From Candidatus Methylomicrobium oryzae (GTDB lineage Bacteria > Pseudomonadota > Gammaproteobacteria > Methylococcales > Methylomonadaceae): 64,000 nt of DNA. Shown one piece after another: positions 51,316 to 63,250 of the stretch. The stretch spans positions 1 to 64,000 of the forward strand of contig NZ_JAERVK010000021.1 of the NCBI RefSeq assembly GCF_016745425.1, read 5' to 3'. The position numbers were made by a program, and so were the translations under genes. The notes below the pieces were generated by a model, which saw only the letters and a program-made list of their open reading frames with translations, made no database searches and was not told where the DNA came from. The first letter of the stretch is position 1. Every line of letters starts with the position of its first letter.

Positions 51316-52116
51316 ATGTCCATGTATTTCAATCTATTCATGTTCTTGACTGGACTGACTTTAATCATACGACTGACACGCCAGCCCGGCCTGATGCTCA
51401 TATCTAGACAAGGCGGCCGATGCTATAAGGTACAATTCATCGGTTTAGGTTTAATAGGTGCGGTAATGATTGGAGTGTTCCCCAACATTGCCAAAGCTGC
51501 GGTGAATGTCGATAAGGTGGTCTTTGCCGAGGTGCGCGGCCGGGCGACAACGTCGGCGTTTTCAACCACCGCCGCCAATGAACTGCTGTTGGCCTTTGTC
51601 GCCTCCGACGGCCCGACCACGGGCGGACAGACCGTGACCGTGACTGGGGCCGGCCTGACCTGGACGCTGGTCCGCCGTACCAATACCCAGTTCGGCACCG
51701 CCGAAATCTGGCGAGCCCTCGCCCCGGCCGTGCTGACCAATGTGACCGTCACGTCGACCCAGTCCAAAACCACCTTCGATCAGTCGCTCACGGTCGTGGC
51801 CTTTACCGGGGCCTCCGGCGTAGGGAGCAGTGCCGGCAACGCCGCCTCCACCGGCGCTGCCAGCGTCACCCTCACGACCACTGGAGCCAACTCCCTGGTC
51901 TATGGCGTCGGCAATGACTGGGACCGCGCCATCGCCCGCACCTTCGGCAGCGGCCAAAGCCTCGTCCGTCAATGGGTAGACGCCGCGGTCGGGGATACTT
52001 TCTGGAGCCAGCGCTTCACCGACCCCATCGCGGCGGCGGGCACCCCGGTGACGCTCAGCACCACCGCCCCGACTTCCGACCGCTGGAATTTCACCGCCGT
52101 CGAGATTACTCCGTAG
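51316..52116 (+). CDS. Secreted beta-rich domain protein
   Basis: A 266-residue protein with an N-terminal membrane segment and signal-like region (to about residue 62, ending IAKAAVN) and a Thr/Ala/Ser-rich beta-sandwich domain. The stretch VVFAEVRGRATTSAFSTTAANELLLAFVASDGP ... WNFTAVEI is a module found in multi-domain extracellular proteins of soil bacteria; here it stands alone. No catalytic residues are identified. Function unknown, possibly adhesive or surface. Confidence 0.7.
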   Translation: MSMYFNLFMFLTGLTLIIRLTRQPGLMLISRQGGRCYKVQFIGLGLIGAVMIGVFPNIAKAAVNVDKVVFAEVRGRATTSAFSTTAANELLLAFVASDGPTTGGQTVTVTGAGLTWTLVRRTNTQFGTAEIWRALAPAVLTNVTVTSTQSKTTFDQSLTVVAFTGASGVGSSAGNAASTGAASVTLTTTGANSLVYGVGNDWDRAIARTFGSGQSLVRQWVDAAVGDTFWSQRFTDPIAAAGTPVTLSTTAPTSDRWNFTAVEITP

Positions 52117-52142
52117 TCGCTTTTAACTTAAAACATCATATT

Positions 52143-52177
52143 GCACAGATGAGTTCACATGATGGGCTCATCTGTGC
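52143..52177 (+). terminator. Hairpin after the secreted protein gene
   Basis: GCACAGATGAG (52143-52153) pairs perfectly with CTCATCTGTGC (52167-52177). It lies 27 bases past the stop but lacks a T-run, so it may be a terminator of weak type or an mRNA 3' stabiliser. Confidence 0.5.
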
Positions 52178-52614
52178 AGTCTTCAAGTCATGTTTCGTTT
52201 TTGCTGTCGCGCGGCAATACGTCCAAGCGGGAGATGTCATCTCCGGATGATTACTCGAAAACTTTCCAGCGTCAATAGCTTAAAGCTCTGCCTCATGCAA
52301 ATGGAGGCATCAATTTCTATCAGCATGAGAAGAACTCATTCCATGATATTCGTTTTGTCGATCATCGAGAGGTTTCAAATTGGCCAAACCCCAAAAGTTC
52401 AAGCACTTGTCTAATAAAATCATTCTCCAATTTAATAGCGCGGTATCGCATTCCGCTTGGCCCACCTTCCGCATCGTGGACTGGTTAAAATGCAATAAGG
52501 ATTTGGAAAATCTCTAGCCAACTCGCCACATCCACTAGGATGCAAGATCAACTGTGAAACTAATCGATCTCGATGGGGGTCGTAATGATGCATAGAATGA
52601 GACGGAGTAGTGCA
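52178..52614. other. Gene-free spacer upstream of the tyrosine cluster
   Basis: No open frame with a ribosome-binding site is recognised. It presumably holds the promoter and any operator of the HPPD operon, but no PhhR/TyrR box of certain type was picked out. Confidence 0.35.
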
Positions 52615-53670
52615 ATGCTCAATGCATCGAATCCGGCCGGCACCGACGGCTTCGAATTCGTCGAATATACTGCACCGGATACCCGAGAACTCGAACGATT
52701 ATTTAATCGAATGGGATTTACTGCGGTTGCTAAACATCGCTCCAAGGACGTGGTGCTGTATCGGCAGGGCCAGATCAATTTCATTATCAACCACGAGCCG
52801 GACAGTTTCGCGCAGGCATTTGCGAAGGTGCACGGGCCTTCGATTTGCGCGTTTGCGATCCGGGTCAAAAACGCGGCCGAGTGTTTCGATCGCGTCGTCA
52901 AACTGGGCGCCCAGCCCTACCACGGCCAGATCGGTCCGATGGAACTGAACATTCCGGCGATCCGAGGCATCGGCCGCAGCCTGATCTACCTGGTGGACCG
53001 CTACGGCGAGAATTGCTCCATTTACGATGTCGACTTCATCCCGCTGCCGGACGCCGACCCCAATCCCCGGGGGGCGGGCCTGACCGCGATCGACCACCTG
53101 ACCCATAACGTGTACCACGGCGGCATGGACAAATGGGCGGATTTCTACGAGCGCCTGTTCAATTTCCGCGAAATCCGTTATTTCGACATCCACGGCAAGG
53201 CCACCGGCCTGAAATCCCGTGCGATGACCAGCCCGTGCGGCAAAATCCGGATCCCAATCAACGAACCGAGCGACGATAAATCGCAGATTCAGGAATATCT
53301 CGACGCATACCACGGCGAAGGAATTCAGCATATCGCGCTCGCCACCGACGATATCTATACCGCAGTGGAACAGCTGCACGCGAACGCGATCAAGTTCATG
53401 GACGTGCCCGACACGTATTACGGCGCGGTCGACGCACGGGTGCCCGGCCACCACGAATCGATCGACCGGCTGCGCAAAAACGGGATATTGATCGACGGCG
53501 CCCCGGAGCGCGGCGCGGGGCTGTTGCTGCAAATCTTCACTTATACCGTGATCGGCCCGATTTTTTTCGAAATCATCCAGCGCAAAGGCAACCTGGGTTT
53601 CGGGGAAGGCAACTTTCAGGCGCTCTTCGAAGCGATCGAGCGCGACCAAATGCAAAGAGGAGTGATCTAA
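52615..53670 (+). CDS. hpd: 4-hydroxyphenylpyruvate dioxygenase
   Basis: A 351-residue protein starting MLNASNPAGTDGFEFVEYT; GGAG seven bases before ATG 52615 picks this over upstream in-frame ATGs. It has two vicinal-oxygen-chelate domains; the Fe ligands are seen as the His in AIDHLTHNVY, the His in GIQHIALATDD and the Glu in GPIFFEIIQRKG. It converts 4-hydroxyphenylpyruvate to homogentisate. Its stop overlaps the ATG of the next gene by one base (TAATG), so translation is coupled. First step of the homogentisate operon. Confidence 0.93.
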   Translation: MLNASNPAGTDGFEFVEYTAPDTRELERLFNRMGFTAVAKHRSKDVVLYRQGQINFIINHEPDSFAQAFAKVHGPSICAFAIRVKNAAECFDRVVKLGAQPYHGQIGPMELNIPAIRGIGRSLIYLVDRYGENCSIYDVDFIPLPDADPNPRGAGLTAIDHLTHNVYHGGMDKWADFYERLFNFREIRYFDIHGKATGLKSRAMTSPCGKIRIPINEPSDDKSQIQEYLDAYHGEGIQHIALATDDIYTAVEQLHANAIKFMDVPDTYYGAVDARVPGHHESIDRLRKNGILIDGAPERGAGLLLQIFTYTVIGPIFFEIIQRKGNLGFGEGNFQALFEAIERDQMQRGVI

Positions 53671-54785
53671 TGCCGTGGATTTCGATACCCAAAGTGGAAG
53701 GCAACGCCTCCCGCCAGGCGCATGTCGGCCTGCCTGACGGTACCTACGAACGGGAGCTGGGCAAGGAAGGCTTTTACGGTCCTTCCACGCAGATGCATCA
53801 TCGCCACCCGCCGACCTCCTGGAAAACGGTCGAAGGCCCCTTGCGCCCGCACGCGTTCGATACCCGGAAACTGGCCTCTTCGGAAGCCTGTCCCTGGCAG
53901 GGCGCCCTGCTGTTCAGCAATCCGCACATCCGGATCCGCTTTCTGAAGCTGGAAACCATGATGAATCATCTGGTGCGCAACGCCGACGGCGACGAACTGA
54001 TCTTCATTCATCGGGGCGCCGGCGACCTTTACTGCGATTACGGCCATCTGGGGTTTAGCGAAGGCGATTACCTGATGCTGCCGCGCGGCACGATGTGGCG
54101 TCTCGAAGTGAGAGAACCGGTCGCCGCGTTGCTGATCGAGGCGACCGGCGACAGCTTCCGGCTGCCGGAGAAAGGCCTGGTCGGCCAGCAGGCGATCTTC
54201 GATCCGGCGGTCCTGGAAACGCCGAAGATCGACGAGGCTTTCGCCGCCCAGCAGGGCGATACCGAATCGCGCGTGGTCGTCAAAAGACGAAATTGCCTGA
54301 CCACGCTCACCTACCCGTTCAATCCGCTGGATGCGGTCGGCTGGCACGGCACGCTGATACCGGTGCGCCTGAACTGGCGCGATATCCGGCCGCTGATGAG
54401 CCACCGCTACCATGTACCGCCTTCGGCGCATACTACCTTCGCCGCCGGCCGCTTCGTCGTCTGTACGTTCGTGCCGCGGCCTTTCGAATCCGACCCGAAC
54501 GCGCTGAACGTGCCATTTTTCCACAGCAACGACGACTACGACGAGCTGATTTTCTACCATGCCGGCCAGTTTTTCTCCCGGGACCATATCTATCCGGGCA
54601 TGATCACCCTGCATCCCGGCGGAATTACGCACGGCCCGCATCCGAAAGCGCTGCAGAATGCGGAAAAAAAGCGCGGCACGATGACCGACGAGGTCGCGGT
54701 GATGGTCGATACCCGCGATGCGCTGGATATCTCTCCCGAAGCCCAAGCGGTCGAATGGGCCGGTTACGTAGATTCCTGGAAATGA
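53670..54785 (+). CDS. hmgA: Homogentisate 1,2-dioxygenase
   Basis: A 371-residue cupin-fold protein. Iron-ligand region and conserved stretch: DDYDELIFYHAGQFFSRDHIYPGMITLHPGGITHGPHP, with His, Glu and His ligands, and HRGAGDLYCDYGHLGFSEGDYLMLPRGT earlier. It opens homogentisate to 4-maleylacetoacetate. It is shorter than the 430-440-residue Pseudomonas enzyme. It overlaps the fah gene by four bases (ATGA). Confidence 0.9.
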   Translation: MPWISIPKVEGNASRQAHVGLPDGTYERELGKEGFYGPSTQMHHRHPPTSWKTVEGPLRPHAFDTRKLASSEACPWQGALLFSNPHIRIRFLKLETMMNHLVRNADGDELIFIHRGAGDLYCDYGHLGFSEGDYLMLPRGTMWRLEVREPVAALLIEATGDSFRLPEKGLVGQQAIFDPAVLETPKIDEAFAAQQGDTESRVVVKRRNCLTTLTYPFNPLDAVGWHGTLIPVRLNWRDIRPLMSHRYHVPPSAHTTFAAGRFVVCTFVPRPFESDPNALNVPFFHSNDDYDELIFYHAGQFFSRDHIYPGMITLHPGGITHGPHPKALQNAEKKRGTMTDEVAVMVDTRDALDISPEAQAVEWAGYVDSWK

Positions 54786-55762
54786 AGCTTGCCACCCTGA
54801 AAACGGCGGCCCGCGACGGCCGCCTGGCCGTCGTGAACCGCGAACTGACCCGCGCCCGATCGGTGCCCGAAATCGCGCCGACGCTACAGGCCGCGTTGGA
54901 CGGCTGGGCTTTGATTGAACCCCGGCTAGCGCAGGCCTATCGTGAACTGAATGGCGGCGAATGCGAATCGGAGCCGTTCGATCCCCGGCAGGCGGCAGCG
55001 CCCTTACCGAGGGCCTATCAATGGCTGGACGGCAGCGCCTACCTGAGCCATGTCGAACGGGTCCGGAAAGCGCGCGGCGCCGACATGCCGAAGCGCCTCT
55101 ACGATGATCCCCTGATGTATCAGGGCGCCTCGGACGTAATGCTCGGCGGCTGCGATCCGATCATGGCCGCCAGCGAAGACTGGGGCGTCGATTTCGAGGC
55201 CGAGGTCGGCGTGATCACCGACGATGTGCCGTATGGAATTTCCGCCGACCAAGCCGCTTCCCACATCAAATTGATCGTCCTGATCAACGATATTTCGCTC
55301 CGCCATCTGATTCCGGACGAACTGGCCAAAGGCTTCGGCTTTCTGCACGGCAAACCGGCCAGCGCCTTTTCGCCGGTGGCGGTAACGCCGGACGAACTGA
55401 ACGACGCCTGGTGTGATTCCAAACTGCATCTGCCGCTCACCGTACACTGGAACGGACGGCTGTTCGGCCGGGCCAACGCCGGCGCCGACATGCAGTTCGA
55501 TTTCGCCAGGCTGATCGCACATGCGGCCAAAACGCGCAAACTGGCCGCCGGCACGATTATCGGCTCCGGCACGGTCAGCAACGATGACCCCGTCGCCGGC
55601 TATTCCTGCATCGTCGAAAAGCGCGTGGTCGAAACGATCGAAACCGGCGCCGCTTCAACCGAATTTTTGCGCTTCGGCGACCGCGTTCGAATTGAAATGC
55701 TCGATTCGAAAGGTCTGTCGGTTTTCGGCGCGATCGACCAGGAGGTCAGGCCGTGTCGATAA
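54782..55762 (+). CDS. fahA: Fumarylacetoacetate hydrolase family protein
   Basis: A 326-residue protein beginning at ATG 54782 (MKLATLKTAARDGRLAVVNREL). The metal-binding motif is FEAEVGVITDD (Glu-x-Glu), the D in the DISLRHL loop and the C-terminal GTIIGSGTVSNDDPVAGYSCIVEKR. LVGxSGSGT-type fragment GSGTVSNDD is typical for bacterial FahA of the shorter subgroup. It cleaves fumarylacetoacetate to fumarate and acetoacetate. The open frame extends upstream into hmgA but has no gene sense there. It overlaps maiA by ten bases. Confidence 0.9.
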   Translation: MKLATLKTAARDGRLAVVNRELTRARSVPEIAPTLQAALDGWALIEPRLAQAYRELNGGECESEPFDPRQAAAPLPRAYQWLDGSAYLSHVERVRKARGADMPKRLYDDPLMYQGASDVMLGGCDPIMAASEDWGVDFEAEVGVITDDVPYGISADQAASHIKLIVLINDISLRHLIPDELAKGFGFLHGKPASAFSPVAVTPDELNDAWCDSKLHLPLTVHWNGRLFGRANAGADMQFDFARLIAHAAKTRKLAAGTIIGSGTVSNDDPVAGYSCIVEKRVVETIETGAASTEFLRFGDRVRIEMLDSKGLSVFGAIDQEVRPCR

Positions 55763-56400
55763 CGCTGTACAGTTACTTTAGAAGCTCGGCCGCGTACCGG
55801 GTACGCATCGCGTTGAACCTGAAAAACATCCACTATCTGATCCGCCCGATCCACCTGCTCAAACACGGCGGCGAACAGTTCGACCCCGATTATCTCGCCC
55901 TGAATCCGCAGGGCCGGGTTCCTGTCCTGGTAGTAAAAGACCGGGTCCTGACCCAATCGTCCGCAATCATCGAGTACCTGGAAGAAGTGTATCTGGAGCC
56001 GCCGCTGCTGCCCGCCGATCCGCTCGATCGCGCTTATGTCCGCTCCCTGACGCAACTGATCGCCTGCGACATCCACCCGCTGAACAATCTGCGGGTGCTG
56101 AACTACCTCAAGGAAAACCATCGGCTGGAAGATAAGACCGGCTGGTACCGCCATTGGCTGCGGGAGGGCTTTGACGCGTTGGAGAAACTGCTGCTGAATA
56201 AGGGTAAGAAAGGGCGCTTCTGTTTCGGCGATACGCCCGGCATGGCCGATGCGTTCCTGGTGCCGCAAGTCTACAACGGCTTGCGTTTCGATTGCGGAGT
56301 CAGCGATTTTCTGCTGATCAGCGACATTTATTGGAACTGCATGCAGGAGCGGGCCTTTATCGAGGCGGCGCCGGAAAACCAGCCGGATGCGGAGATGTAA
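55753..56400 (+). CDS. maiA: Maleylacetoacetate isomerase (zeta-class GST)
   Basis: A 215-residue protein starting at GTG 55753: SITLYSYFRSSAAYRVRIALNLKNI is the zeta-GST SSxxxRVRIAL motif with the catalytic Ser, followed by NPQGRVPVLVV and TQSSAIIEYLEEVY and the GDTPGMADAFLVPQVYNGLRFDC helical C-domain. It isomerises maleylacetoacetate to the fumaryl form with glutathione. It ends the operon and is followed by repeats. Confidence 0.92.
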   Translation: MSITLYSYFRSSAAYRVRIALNLKNIHYLIRPIHLLKHGGEQFDPDYLALNPQGRVPVLVVKDRVLTQSSAIIEYLEEVYLEPPLLPADPLDRAYVRSLTQLIACDIHPLNNLRVLNYLKENHRLEDKTGWYRHWLREGFDALEKLLLNKGKKGRFCFGDTPGMADAFLVPQVYNGLRFDCGVSDFLLISDIYWNCMQERAFIEAAPENQPDAEM

Positions 56401-56424
56401 CGTGGAGGCTCACGGAAATTACGT

Positions 56425-56513
56425 CTTGTCCACGAAAAGCACAAAAGGCACGAAAAATTTTATAAAACAATCCTTTCAACGGTGGCCTTCGGATAGCAGC
56501 CGAAATTGACCAG
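56425..56513. repeat. Duplicated copy of the GxxExxY gene's 3' end
   Basis: An 89-base stretch nearly identical (about 90 percent) to 56575-56663, exactly 150 bases further, which contains the stop codon and last codons of the GxxExxY gene plus the CCACGAAAAA-type repeat. So a 3' piece of a second cassette copy lies here, in the same orientation. A GTAGGATGGGT-type repeat (56518-56570) fills the gap. Confidence 0.75.
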
Positions 56514-56579
56514 GAGCGTAGGATGGGTAGAGGCGCCAGCCGAAACCCATCGATCGAAAACCATCGCCGAGCTTCTTGT

Positions 56580-56606
56580 CCACGAAAAACACGAAAGGCG
56601 CGAAAA
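56580..56606. repeat. Left 27-bp inverted repeat of the GxxExxY cassette
   Basis: CCACGAAAAACACGAAAGG... ; matches, as an inverted repeat, 56998-57024 in 26 of 27 positions. It is a row of CACGAAA-type nonamers. Confidence 0.85.
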
Positions 56607-56609
56607 TTT

Positions 56610-56990
56610 CTATAGCACAATCCTTTCAACGGTGGCCTTCGGATGACAGCCGAAATTGACCAGCAACCCCAAGCGCATCCCTGTCGCTTTCAGGTAATTC
56701 AGTACTTGCGCCTTATGTGCTCCGGTTGTGGCGGAAAGCGCTTTGAGTTCAACAATAACGGAACCATAACAAATAAAGTCTGGCGTATAGGTTTGCCGCA
56801 ACGTCTCCCCTTTATAGAAAAGCTTCAGTACTTGCTGTTCAACATAAGGTATCCCGCGTTTCGACAATTCTTTTGCCATGCACTCCTGATAAACCGCCTC
56901 CAGAAAACCGCATCCCATTTCCCGATACACATCAAACACGGCACCTTGAATTTGGTAACACTCTTCTTTATACCGAATGTCCTGATCCAT
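56610..56990 (-). CDS. GxxExxY family protein
   Basis: A 126-residue protein of the GxxExxY family: MGCGFLEAVYQECM near residue 25-37 provides the namesake motif, followed by QQVLKLFYKGETLRQTYTPDFICYGSVIVELKAL, a PD-(D/E)xK-like nuclease core (TPDFIC...VIVELKAL), then LNYLKATGMRLGLLVNFG. The family is an orphan protein, often in many copies per genome, with a nuclease-like fold. Its gene fills a cassette framed by 27-bp inverted repeats and it reads minus. Confidence 0.85.
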   Translation of the reverse strand: MDQDIRYKEECYQIQGAVFDVYREMGCGFLEAVYQECMAKELSKRGIPYVEQQVLKLFYKGETLRQTYTPDFICYGSVIVELKALSATTGAHKAQVLNYLKATGMRLGLLVNFGCHPKATVERIVL

Positions 56991-56997
56991 TTTATTG

Positions 56998-57024
56998 TTT
57001 TCGTGCCTTTCGTGTTTTTCGTGG
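56998..57024. repeat. Right 27-bp inverted repeat of the GxxExxY cassette
   Basis: TTTTCGTGCCTTTCGTGTTT... and its last bases TTCGTGG; inverted match to 56580-56606 with one mismatch. It lies 8 bases upstream of the gene's start. Confidence 0.85.
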
Positions 57025-57047
57025 ATATTGATGTCAATTACCGATTG

Positions 57048-59086
<2,039 letters not shown>

Positions 59087-59118
59087 GTTTAAAACTCGTT
59101 GCTCAAGTCTGCTAAAAA

Positions 59119-59145
59119 ACAAAGGGCTCCGGAAGAGCCCTTTTT
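59119..59145. terminator. Intrinsic terminator between guaB and guaA
   Basis: GGGCTC-CGGA-AGAGCCC is flanked by A and T runs on both sides. It could work in both directions; on the minus strand it would end guaB transcripts before guaA, or attenuate them. Confidence 0.7.
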
Positions 59146-59190
59146 GCTTAATGTCTGCTAAGGAAATCGATAGGTAAATTCTGTAGCTTT

Positions 59191-59278
59191 GTAGGATGCG
59201 CTGAACGCAGTGAAGCGCACCGAGTGCCCTTTAGGGTATCAATGCAAACGATGCGCCTCCTACGTCGGCACATCCTAC
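59191..59278. repeat. GTAGGATG-type palindromic repeat
   Basis: Starts GTAGGATGCGCTGAACGCAG and ends ACATCCTAC, the same family as 31384-31452. It stands in the guaB-guaA spacer. Confidence 0.7.
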
Positions 59279-59324
59279 GGAATTCTTCCGGGGTAAAAGT
59301 GCCTGCGGCGAATCCGCCCTACCT

Positions 59325-60827
<1,503 letters not shown>

Positions 60828-61141
60828 TTATCATACTCGACTAGTTTTGTGTAAGAGCTTTTGTTGCTGGCCGTATATGCCGGAAACTTCGCACAAACAC
60901 CGCTTCCTCGCTGCAAACCCTAAACATCAGGATATCATTAAATGACTCAAGTTTTCACTGTATTAGATCGACGCAACTTCGAAAATTTCATCGCTGCACA
61001 TGAACAATACAGTTTCATAACCCGACAACAAACCAGTCTATGTTTTCTGTTATGATGCGAATCGGGATAACCTTCTCCGGCTTTTATCCACTGACGCGTA
61101 ACGGGTATCCGCTTCCTTTCACCCAAAATTCCGGCCGACCC
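60828..61141. other. Gene-free spacer between guaB and the VanZ-like gene
   Basis: No gene is recognised apart from the -10 candidate of guaB. An in-frame extension of the VanZ-like gene from 61040 is considered untranslated because it lacks a ribosome-binding site and conserved sequence. Confidence 0.35.
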
Positions 61142-61498
61142 ATGCATCCCTATATCGCTTCAACAGGATTCTGGCGCTTCACTTTCTGGACCTGTATCGG
61201 AACCGTGATGTTCCTGGCCTTAATGCCGAACGATACCGATATGCCCTCATTGGGCTGGGACAAACTCAACCATTTCTTTGCGTTTGCCGTCATGTTCATC
61301 CTGGGACGCCTGGCTTATCCGAAACGCAAGCGCGAGCTATTGGGCGGCCTTTTCGGTTATGGCGTATTGATCGAATTCATGCAGACTCTGACGCCCGACC
61401 GTTTTATGGAAGTCGTGGACGTCGTTGCGGACTGCTTGGGGATTGTGACGGGAGCGGCGATGGACGGCCTGTTCCGTAAACGGCGGCAATCCGACTGA
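61142..61498 (+). CDS. VanZ-like membrane protein
   Basis: A 118-residue protein starting MHPYIASTGFW with VanZ-type helices: FTFWTCIGTVMFLALMP, WDKLNHFFAFAVMFILGRLA, LLGGLFGYGVLIEFMQTL and VDVVADCLGIVTGAAMDGLF. WDKLNHFFAF and GVLIEFMQ are the family's conserved stretches. Function in general bacteria unclear; VanZ proper raises teicoplanin resistance. Confidence 0.8.
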   Translation: MHPYIASTGFWRFTFWTCIGTVMFLALMPNDTDMPSLGWDKLNHFFAFAVMFILGRLAYPKRKRELLGGLFGYGVLIEFMQTLTPDRFMEVVDVVADCLGIVTGAAMDGLFRKRRQSD

Positions 61499-61656
61499 TT
61501 CGCTTCGGAAGTTGCATCGGCATCAGTCGATTCGGCCGAGGTGTTTCATATTCAGTGCGGATCCCGGCATTTCCAGAAAAACAGTTCTGAACCGCCGGGA
61601 TCGAAGCTGAGATTGCATTATCGGGCTTTGAACAAAAGATGCCCGCCTGACGCTAT

Positions 61657-63033
61657 TTATTTTTTCGCCAGCACGCCTTCGGCATTGTCCGGTTTGTTCG
61701 CGCTATACAGGGAATAGGCGTTGAACACCATCTGATGCGCCCGGCCCAGTTTTTCCTTGGTAAAGTCGATCGCGAACTTCTGGGTCAGCTGCTTGCCGTC
61801 CCAGGTATAGCCTTTCAAGAACTGTTCGTTGTCCACGGCTTTTTTGTCCCAATTAGCCAGCAGCGACGAGGTGTAGTACAGGCGTTTGCCGTCCCAACTC
61901 GATGACACCATGTTCACCTGCGCGCCGATTTTTTGTTCGTACACCTGTTTCGGCTTGAACGGATCGCTGATGTCGAACAGGCGCGTCTTGCCGTCCATGA
62001 AGGTATTGACCCAGAGCTTCGTGTCGTCGCTCGAAATCGAAATATCGACCGGCAGCGGCACCTTTGACGGGTCGCCGACATCCGCAACTTCCTTGGCCTG
62101 CCATTCGCCTTTGTCGTCTTCGTAGATCAGCCAGATTTTCGAGGTCAGCGCGGTGCTGGTAAAGCAGTAGTTGTGATTTTCGCCCCAGGCGCAGCGGATT
62201 TCGAGCGGCGCGCCGGGCACGTCGAAGACCTTTTTCGGCTGCTTGCTGTGCAGGTTCCACTGCACCACCGTATTGCCGAACCGCTTCATCGCTTCCGGAT
62301 CGTTCAGCATCTTGCCGAAATCCATCATATAGTTCGACCAGCCGGTAAACGACGAAGTCAGCATCAGGTTGCGCCGCGGCAGGACGCGCACGTCATAGCC
62401 GTAGCCGTCCGCGTATTTGCCGGACTTGACCGCGCCTTCGAGGTCGCTGTCGGTCGGCGTCCAGTGCGTGGCGACATAATCGCCGTCGTTGGTATATTCG
62501 ACGAGGCCGGTGCGGCCGCCGTGGTCCTTATTGTTCGATAGGCCGGTAATGATCATTCGGCCCGGCAGCGCGTAGGTCGAATGCGGCCCGACTACACCAC
62601 CGCTTTTCGCGACGAAATCGGTGATCGTTTTGACCAGCTTCGGCTTGGCCGGATCGGTATGCACATCGAAAATGAACATCTTGCTGGTGTCGAGCGATGC
62701 GGCCCAAAGGAACTGGCGGTCGTCGGTAAACCCGGAGTGGTGCGCTTCGTTGCGGCCGCCGACCGACAGCGTGCTGACGACCTTGCCGTAATTCGGCGAT
62801 TTCGGATTCACGTCGACCGTGACCAGTTTGTCCTGCTCGTCCCCGAGGCCTTCCTGCCCCAGCGTCCAGACATAAACGAAGTCTTCCTGGCCGACGATCT
62901 TGGCCATGTAAGGCGATTGGCAGGTTTCGTCGGCAAGCGCCCCCTGGCTGCCCAAACTCGCCAGAACAAGGGTGGATGCCGCGAAGGCGCTGGTCCGCAC
63001 CCGGGCGCGCAGCGGATGTTTGTTGTTTATCAT
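61657..63033 (-). CDS. mtoX: Methanethiol oxidase, selenium-binding protein SBP56 family
   Basis: A 458-residue protein with a signal peptide (about 1-34, TSAFAASTLVLASLGSQGALAD) and the SBP56 beta-propeller: VYVWTLGQEGLGDEQDKLVTVDVNP, GGRNEAHHSGFTDDRQFLW, GVVGPHSTYALPG, APLEIRCAWGENHNYCF, PVDISISSDDTKLWVNTFMDGK. His residues of these stretches bind the copper centre known from MtoX. It oxidises methanethiol to formaldehyde, H2S and peroxide in the periplasm. The propeller runs to the end. It is the last of a minus-strand block: ferredoxin upstream 18 bases. Confidence 0.92.
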   Translation of the reverse strand: MINNKHPLRARVRTSAFAASTLVLASLGSQGALADETCQSPYMAKIVGQEDFVYVWTLGQEGLGDEQDKLVTVDVNPKSPNYGKVVSTLSVGGRNEAHHSGFTDDRQFLWAASLDTSKMFIFDVHTDPAKPKLVKTITDFVAKSGGVVGPHSTYALPGRMIITGLSNNKDHGGRTGLVEYTNDGDYVATHWTPTDSDLEGAVKSGKYADGYGYDVRVLPRRNLMLTSSFTGWSNYMMDFGKMLNDPEAMKRFGNTVVQWNLHSKQPKKVFDVPGAPLEIRCAWGENHNYCFTSTALTSKIWLIYEDDKGEWQAKEVADVGDPSKVPLPVDISISSDDTKLWVNTFMDGKTRLFDISDPFKPKQVYEQKIGAQVNMVSSSWDGKRLYYTSSLLANWDKKAVDNEQFLKGYTWDGKQLTQKFAIDFTKEKLGRAHQMVFNAYSLYSANKPDNAEGVLAKK

Positions 63034-63050
63034 GTGACAAGCCTCTGTTG

Positions 63051-63233
63051 TTATTCGTCAACCCATTGCAGCGCCCCGGAAGGGCACCGGTCGACTACGT
63101 TTTTGATTGCTTCTTCGCTCGCCTCGTTCGTATCGATCACGAACCGGCCGTCTTCGATTTTGAATACATCGGGCAACAAGCCGACGCAGACGCCGGCATG
63201 GCAGCATCTCTCTTGATCCCACTTGACTTGCAT
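63051..63233 (-). CDS. Small 4Fe-4S ferredoxin (YjdI/Fer4_19-like)
   Basis: A 60-residue protein starting MQVKWDQERCCHAGVCVGLLPDVF; GGAGGT five bases before the ATG at 63231-63233 sets the start. The Cys set Cys10/Cys11, Cys16 and Cys50 (DRCPSGAL) resembles the divergent single-cluster ferredoxins of the YjdI type, with one Cys/His replaced. It is most likely the electron partner or metal chaperone for the neighbouring mtoX, or carries its own function. Upstream by 17 bases is the DUF4242 gene. Confidence 0.85.
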   Translation of the reverse strand: MQVKWDQERCCHAGVCVGLLPDVFKIEDGRFVIDTNEASEEAIKNVVDRCPSGALQWVDE

Positions 63234-63250
63234 CGCGGACCTCCGCCGAA

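Noticed and set aside
56357-56629. A 90-codon minus-strand frame with repeated FRAFRVFRGQ
   Set aside because: The repeated peptide is simply the CACGAAA-type DNA repeat read as codons; not a gene.
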